Source: Cyclospora cayetanensis
Taxonomy: Eukaryota > Apicomplexa > Conoidasida > Eucoccidiorida > Eimeriidae
Reading direction: 5' to 3'
DNA length: 64,000 nt
Assembly: GCF_002999335.1 (NCBI RefSeq)
Contig: NW_020312469.1
Coordinates: 62,001 to 126,000, forward strand
The first letter of the stretch is position 1, and each line of letters starts with the position of its first letter. Shown piece by piece: positions 58,421 through 64,000 of this stretch. Made by a program: the position numbers and the translations under genes. The notes under the pieces are model-generated. The model did not search any database, was not told the origin of the DNA, and worked only from the letters and a program-made list of their open reading frames with translations.

Positions 58421-61400
58421 AACAACAACCCGATTCTGAAACGCATGCACATACACGAGACCCCTCTAAGCGTACCAAATTGTTGCAGCTGGCCGCTACA
58501 ATGATGTTACGCCATCCAAAGAGTCGAGCATTGCGCTTCGCCCGCATCTCTGCTTCCAGTTTCCTGTGCAGCACCAGCGGCTGCTCATACACCTGCTGGT
58601 GCTGCTGCGGCTGCAGACCTAAGACCTGCAATTTGAGAGCCGCTGGAAGCTGGAAGTTGAAATGCGGTGAAAGAAGGCCGCTGTCTGTAGCTGAGCGCAC
58701 ACATTCCAAGAGCAGAAAGCCTCCAGACAGCGCTGAAGCGTCGAAAAACTCATGCTTATTGCGACACAGAGGCTTAAGGATTATAAGGCCCCACACTCTA
58801 ACCACTTCACGCACCAGTGGTGTTCTCCTCGGGAGCGAGCGGCCTTCCAAGGATCGCAGCAGCGAATGCCACACCCTTCGCAAACAGGGTAGCAGCCGCT
58901 TCTGAAGCAGCGTCACCAACAGCTGTAGCGACTGCTGCTGCGATCGTGGTAGCTTCCTCCACTGCTGCACCTGCGGCAGCTGTCGCTGCCTGTAGTACGA
59001 GCCCCCATGAAGCGGGAGCGCCTGCCTCCGTGTCTTGCGCTGGTAACTCACAAAGCACATACATACATACATACATATATGCATATATACATACATACAT
59101 ACATAGATACATACATACATGCATACATACATACATACATACAAACATGCATACATGCATGCATGCATGCATACATACATACATGCATAGATACATACAT
59201 ACATGCATACATACATGCATACATACATGCATACATACATACATAGATACATGTGTCTGTTCTAGGAGGCCAGTGTCGCTGATCTAAGGGGGCTTGTACT
59301 ACAGGCAGCAACAGCTGCCGCACGCAGGTGCAGCAGTCAGTAGGAGACGCTGCGGTGCATCTGGTTCGAACAGCGTTCTGCTTCACTCACAGGCTTCCTG
59401 CTGAATCGGCAAAGCACCCATGACAGCGTTCGTGATGAGGCTGAGCCCCTCCTCTCTCACCCACGAGACGCCTTGCCCCTTTTGCAGATTCAAGACGGAG
59501 AAATCCGACAGCAGCAAGAGCAGTTGCTCGTGCTGCTGTGCGTCAGCAGCAAACGCCAACGCTGCTGCTACTGTAGGCCCCCCCCCCAACGCACTGCCAA
59601 CCGACCCCACCGTTGCCGTTAGCGCTGCTGGCAAAGCCTCTCTGACACCGCAACACGCACATTCCTTGCCTTGCGGCTGTCTCTACGTGCAAGGAAGTCT
59701 TTGCCCCACAGCCTAGCCGCGCATCCCTTGCGCCGAAGGTGTAGACTTTCACTCACTTAAGAAAAGGTTTTTCTGTGCCGGCTCTTAGATCAAGCAGCTT
59801 CGCCTCCACCACTTCTCCGAAAAGTCGCACAGCAACTGCACGCCTGAGCAGAGAGGCCCCTCACTGAAACACACGTATACGCCTTCAGCGCTTCAACGAA
59901 AGCTACAACACTGGCTTCAGACACCCCAGAGAAATCCCTTAGCACCTTCCAGAAACGCATGTGCTCTTGCACCTGCTCTTGCACCTGCTCTTGCACCTGT
60001 GAGGCTACAAAGGCTACACCAAGTGAGGTCTTCGTTCTGGCAGCGCAAGGCTAAGGCGTCAGTCGTGCAATTTACTGGTTTTGCTTCTCTGAGCCATCTT
60101 CTCGAAGGGGTGCCAAAATCCACTCTCCGCTCTGTAGGGCCTGAGCAAAACTCCCACCCTTCAAACTGCTCCCCTCAGCACTCTGCACAGCGCATCCGAG
60201 CACTTCGACCAAGAAGCTTGCGTCGCACACGCTTACCTGAATGCGCTTCTGTGTAAAGCCAGTGCCCTCCTCGTATCCTACAACAGCCGTGCCTGCGAGA
60301 GAAGTGCACTTCCCCAGAGGCAGCAAAGAGAGGGCTTCAACTTCGAGAGCTTCCGTCGCGTCTACAGAACCGGAGGCTGAGAAATGCAGAAAGTAGGCTC
60401 CCTACACAGGAGACACAAAACGCAGACACAAAGTGCCTTATGGCTTGTGCAGATTCTTATGGGCCGTCTGCCGCCTTATCCACGGAGCTATCCCCCAACC
60501 GGAGTTGCTGCTGCTCCTGCATCTACGAAAGCATGATCTTAGAGCGAGATGGATGCACTCCAGCTTGCAGTAAGAAAGCCACAATGCCAGTCAAAGAGAC
60601 ATACAGACGTACAGACAAAGAAACAGACAAAAAGCGCGAAGCGTCACTGAGAGATCAGAAACCTCACCCCAGTAGCATAAATTCAACAGCCCCCCCCGGG
60701 AAAAAGGTTTCTACAAGCACAGCCTTCCCAAAGGCGGCAAGAAGGGAGCGACAAGGCAGCTCCAGTAATTCTTAGAACCTAAAAAGTAGCGTGTAGAGGT
60801 TGGATTTTCTCCTGGTAGACTTACCGCTGGGGTTTGCAGAGCAATGCAGTTATCTTCGAGGGGTACTAGGGAGACAGCCTCGGAGAATGCTTGTCGACCA
60901 AGTTGCTGTGTTTGTTGTTGCTGACGCTGTTGTTGCTGCAGCTGCGTCTGCTCTTGCGGCTGCAGCTGCTGCCCGTCCAATGCGTGGAAGCAGCTGCTAC
61001 CAAGAGGCCCCTCGAGAGCTTTTTGCTGTAACACGCAAAAAAGCGTCTGTGGCTTCCCCCCTTGCTGCTGCTGCAGCCGCTGCTGCTGCTGAACGGCTAC
61101 CAAGCCTAAAGCTTCGCCGTTTTCGCTGCTGCTGTCGCTGCCAGAGTTAAGGACCTTTGCCCACAAGACGCTCCCTGAGGAGGCGTCTCTGGCTTCCAGT
61201 CCTCGAGGTGTCTCCGTTGCAACAACGAAGGCTTGTGCTGTACGGCCATGTCTCGCTGCTCCTGCTGAGACTGCCGATCCTGAAGAAGCAAGCGCGAAGC
61301 TGCTTACGTCGTGCCCCGCCTTCCACAGCAAGACGCCTTCTTTCAAGTCGATGACATGCAGAGTGCCTCTTCTGCGCGTCGAGACTGCTGCTGCGGGTGT

Positions 61401-61769
61401 CTCTACAGCTGGGTTTGAAGCTGCCGGATTCGCTGCATGCGCCGATTCCAGAGGATGCCGAACATCTGCCAGGAGCACCAGCAAGTGGTCGACTTGTTGC
61501 TGTTGCAGAAGCAGCCAGTTTTCGCCGAGTAACAGCCTCCAAAGGAGCTTTCCAGTAGCTAGGTGCAAACCAGAAACCGCGCCTGTTGCCGAGATGGCAA
61601 CAGCCGTATAGTCTGCTGCTGCTGCTGCTCCCGAGAAAGACGGCGCGACGGGCAGAAGCTGTTGAAGGGGACCTGCAGTCCGCAGCAGCCAGTCATTGAC
61701 TCCAGGTTGCTGCGGAGCAGCTGCTGCCTGCTGAAGCAGCAGCAGCACTGCCAGCAGCTGCTGCAGCAT
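54460..61769 (-). CDS. EMC1: ER membrane protein complex subunit 1 (EMC1)
   Basis: EMC1 is the large lumenal beta-propeller subunit of the ER membrane insertase complex. Exon 1 (61769-60825) begins with a Leu/Gln-rich signal peptide and carries PQQ-type blades (ATGKLLWRLLL, LKEGVLLWKAG). Further supported exons are 60401-60237, 60182-60076, about 60036-59870, 59641-59391 (with VSWVREEGLSLITNAV), about 59028-58490 (FGWRNIIVAA), 58248-57961 (YGLHAATGLVLWKLQL), about 57776-57494, 56960-56849 (RLSFYMVNECSGSVEGFVPV), about 56713-56642, 56533-56418 (YKHIDPNLLAVVT), 55932 onward (VYVHFWNIFDARFELLVVSL), 55251-55063 (GYTPILPLNP), 54798 to about 54693 and 54588-54460. Hallmarks of the family's C-terminal region appear in order: PNLLAVV, the WN motif, the Pro-rich pre-membrane block, ESSSLVFAFGMDLFFSPV, then the single transmembrane helix and the final SSKWA. 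Poly-Gln insertions in exon 1 are lineage-specific. One short exon (about 59830-59765) and some boundaries are approximate. Confidence 0.88.
58328..58422. repeat. CCCA and CA microsatellite in EMC1 intron
   Basis: A run of cccacccaccca followed by about 40 CA units, between the EMC1 exons ending near 58490 and starting at 58248. Confidence 0.95.
59056..59252. repeat. CATA tetranucleotide repeat in EMC1 intron
   Basis: About 200 bases of acatacatacat with interspersed gcatgcatgc. It lies between the EMC1 exons ending at 59391 and starting near 59028, so it is spliced out. The apparent Met/Tyr/Cys/Val protein is an artefact. Confidence 0.95.
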
Positions 61770-62845
61770 GGGGGTGGGAAAGACAGGCTGCTCTTCTTGC
61801 TCTTGCGACGCGTCTGACGATGCAGCTCCGCGGAAGGGCCGGTGATCGCGGCCAAAACTCTGGTTCCTGAGCCTCTTGCTTTATGGAGGAGACAAAGCCC
61901 TTGAAAGCCGAGATTCTGGCGAGGCACTGAGTTCACAACATAATTAGCCATGGAATATCTCGCACCCAGCCCTGGAGGGTTCGGGGAAGGCCCTGTGGTG
62001 TCTCAACGGTGCATTCGCTTGAGCAGCTGCACGCCATCCCCTCGTTTATTTACTTGTACACGAAGCTATTGTGTGTGCATGTGTACGTGCATGCCTCCCG
62101 CACCTTGGGTAACAACGGGCAGCCCCAAACCGCTCTCCGAGGAGTGCCTTCAAGGGCGGGGTACAGCATGCAGCGCAGAGGGATGTAGGAAGACTTAGTC
62201 CGCAAACACGCTAAACCTAGGTAAATTTGCACTTTCAGGTGTGTCAGAGGTGAATAACTGCAATCAAGGCTACGCTACCTTTGCAGTGCCTGGGGAACTT
62301 CTTCCTCTCGGCACCGCTGTAGAGCACGTAGTCATGAGGAAACCGGAGCTCAGGCTCGGCATTTTCTCGCATACATATACCCATTCCATTTAAGCAATAA
62401 TTCACGAAAAATCAACCATTTGGCTGGGGCGTTCGTGCATGTTGCCTGTTGCGGGGTTCAATTTGACTGCTCAACTTGCTAGGCATCGACGTTCTACGCC
62501 TTTGCTGTATGTATGGCTACAAGCAACATCGCGAATGCATGGACTGCTTCGAGCGTGCAGCTACTTGCACAGTAACTATGTCTCTCCTGTCATGGCAAAC
62601 TCTGCTGTGAAGGGTTCGAACAAGGGTAGCAGGGAGCTGCTTGGAAAGACACAATGTTGTTTCTCCAGAGGTTGTATTGAATCTATCCACGATCAGGGGG
62701 TGGGACAAAGCCGGCTTTGAGGAAGGCACAAATCTTCTATATGAAGTTAATATCAAAATCTACACTTAGGGGTTTCTACGCAGACTTTACATGAAGCTTC
62801 ACGGAAAGTGCTGGGGTTAGCTTAGCCCGCTAGATTTCCCTTCTA
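61770..62845. other. intergenic region upstream of EMC1
   Basis: No supported gene. A minus-strand frame overlapping the start of EMC1 (61559-61951) reads across its signal-peptide DNA in another frame and is a shadow. A 15-base motif (tagcttagcccgcta) occurs at 62817-62831 and also at 27999-28013. Confidence 0.6.
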
Positions 62846-63708
62846 CTACAGTAGAAAGCGCTGAAGTGTAGCGTAATACGCTGCATCATTCCTCCACCTA
62901 CTCATTCCGGCCGACTCCAAGAGAGTCATCGCCGTGGCTCGTTCCTGTACATCGAGGCCATCCGCGTGCGGAGCAGCAGTGCTTTCCCACCCTATTGCTA
63001 CTCCCGGGTAAGCAGAATAACACAAATGGAGCAGAGGAGAATATCGAAATGTGCTCATCGACAACCCCGCCGCTAACGTGAAATTGATGAGAGGAAAGAC
63101 GCACACGCTAGCCAACAACGACCAAGGAAACAAACCAACAGGACCGCTGCGGCGGGACGAATCGCTGCCGTCAGAGTGCTGAAATGTGTAAGCCTCCTGC
63201 AACGAGAAAGCAGAAAACTAGCAACATGCATACAGAAAATCAAAATGCACTCCTGTTTAGTAGTGCCCCCCGTGGCTCATAGAGCAATATCTGCGTGCAA
63301 ACACATGGGATGCCTGCAGCATAGTTGATTTTACAGCCCCAAAGGAGGCTTAAGGAAGAATGTAAGAAAAACGCTCCTCAGGGTGCACACAAAACCGAGT
63401 GTAACAAAGGCGTTGACAATATTGACCGGCAACACTTCAGGCGATAGCCAGTGGTAGAAGTAGCTCTTTGCAGGCAGAACATACACTGGGGACGGCAAAG
63501 GCCAAGGAACGAGAGGAATGCCGCCCATGGCAAGCAGAATTGCTAAAAAAAACAAGACCGCAAATCCTCTTACATGCAGCGAACCCGTATCTGTTCCTGC
63601 GCCAACCACGGAGGTTGACCCTCCCCACCCCACTTCGCTAGCGACTACCGTTCAATGTAACCTCACCACTCAGTTACCCCAAAACCCCGCACTTCCACGG
63701 CTTCTCAT
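62846..63708 (-). CDS. small multi-pass membrane protein, unrecognised
   Basis: A plausible model starts at the ATG at 63706-63708 with a short first exon (donor gtaact after about 31 bases). It then uses the acceptor after gcgaag, runs through 63630-63340, and ends in an exon starting after ttgcag near 63199 and stopping at 62846-62848. Total length is about 225 aa. Exon 2 has two or three hydrophobic helices (FAVLFFLAILLAMGGIPLV; ILPVNIVNAFVTLG region). Exon 3 has at least one more (LFPWSLLASVCVFPLINFTL), then a soluble C-terminal helix. The phase between exons 2 and 3 is not settled: the best donor, near 63330, gives phase 2 while exon 3 reads best in phase 0. No family could be named. Confidence 0.4.
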
Positions 63709-64000
63709 CGTCTGCCTCCACACGGGGGGCCAAATCGGCACAGCGCGCGAATTATTCGGACATCTTTAAAACTTCCTTAGGAAGCTGTTGTTGACAGTGT
63801 TGTGTCACATCCAACTCTTGCGGCAATTGCTAGAGTAAGAAAGTACATTGATTCGTGAGAGGATTTAAAATGGATCCAGCAAGGTGGCAGCAATTTAGGG
63901 AAGCATAATTTCTTGCTTGTCTCTCCCGAACTTTACGCTCACATTTGAATGCGTCAGACACCTATTTTCTGAGTTCCTCCACCGATGAAAGTGGCTGTTA
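63709..64000. other. window end, no supported feature
   Basis: AT-rich sequence upstream of the small membrane protein gene. It may contain that gene's promoter or a further 5' exon. Nothing else was seen. Confidence 0.5.

Noticed and set aside
58299..59252. 317-residue minus-strand ORF with Met/Tyr/Cys start and Cys/Val end
   Set aside because: Both ends are CATA and CA microsatellites. Only the middle (about 59028-58490) is an EMC1 exon.

Overview
The window reads as nuclear DNA of an apicomplexan, most likely an eimeriid coccidian (Eimeria or Cyclospora type). The basis is intron-rich genes with short exons, conserved eukaryotic housekeeping genes (SPT5, EMC1, an ABCG half-transporter), CAG/CTG-driven poly-Gln and poly-Ala runs, and microsatellites confined to introns and intergenic DNA. 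There is no bacterial-style operon structure. All gene models are hand-built: donor and acceptor sites were chosen so that codon phase carries across every intron. They are splice predictions, not transcript-supported models.

Layout. 1-3.09 kb: AT-rich intergenic DNA with one strong isolated hairpin. 3.09-14.97 kb (+): a very large, about 25-exon gene of unknown function with a signal peptide, Lys-rich linkers, an apparent triplicated exon module and a long run of symmetric 1-1 exons. 15-17.4 kb: CA repeat, one orphan exon-like segment, otherwise empty. 17.4-26.4 kb (+): transcription elongation factor SPT5 in 17 exons, covering the acidic N-terminus, NGN, several KOW domains and a Gly-rich linker. 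26.4-28.8 kb: no supported gene. 28.8-33.9 kb (+): an 11-exon gene for a protein of about 909 aa with a signal peptide, unrecognised. 34.2-36.2 kb (-): a single-exon, Gln-rich protein with two ubiquitin-interacting motifs. 36.3-39.7 kb (+): two or three small intron-rich genes. 40.5-42.2 kb (-): a probable organellar helical-repeat protein. 42.5-45.6 kb (+): a type I membrane protein. 47.3-53.5 kb (-): a complete ABCG half-transporter in 8 exons. 54.5-61.8 kb (-): EMC1, the large lumenal subunit of the ER membrane protein complex. 62.8-63.7 kb (-): a small multi-pass membrane protein.

The genes do not form a pathway. What links several of them is the secretory route: EMC1 inserts membrane proteins at the ER; ABCG, the small membrane protein and the type I protein would pass through it; and two unknown genes start with signal peptides. 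The least explained parts are the 3-15 kb gene and the type I membrane protein at 42.5-45.6 kb. Three introns look like GC-AG introns. The one in SPT5 is supported by family conservation across the junction.
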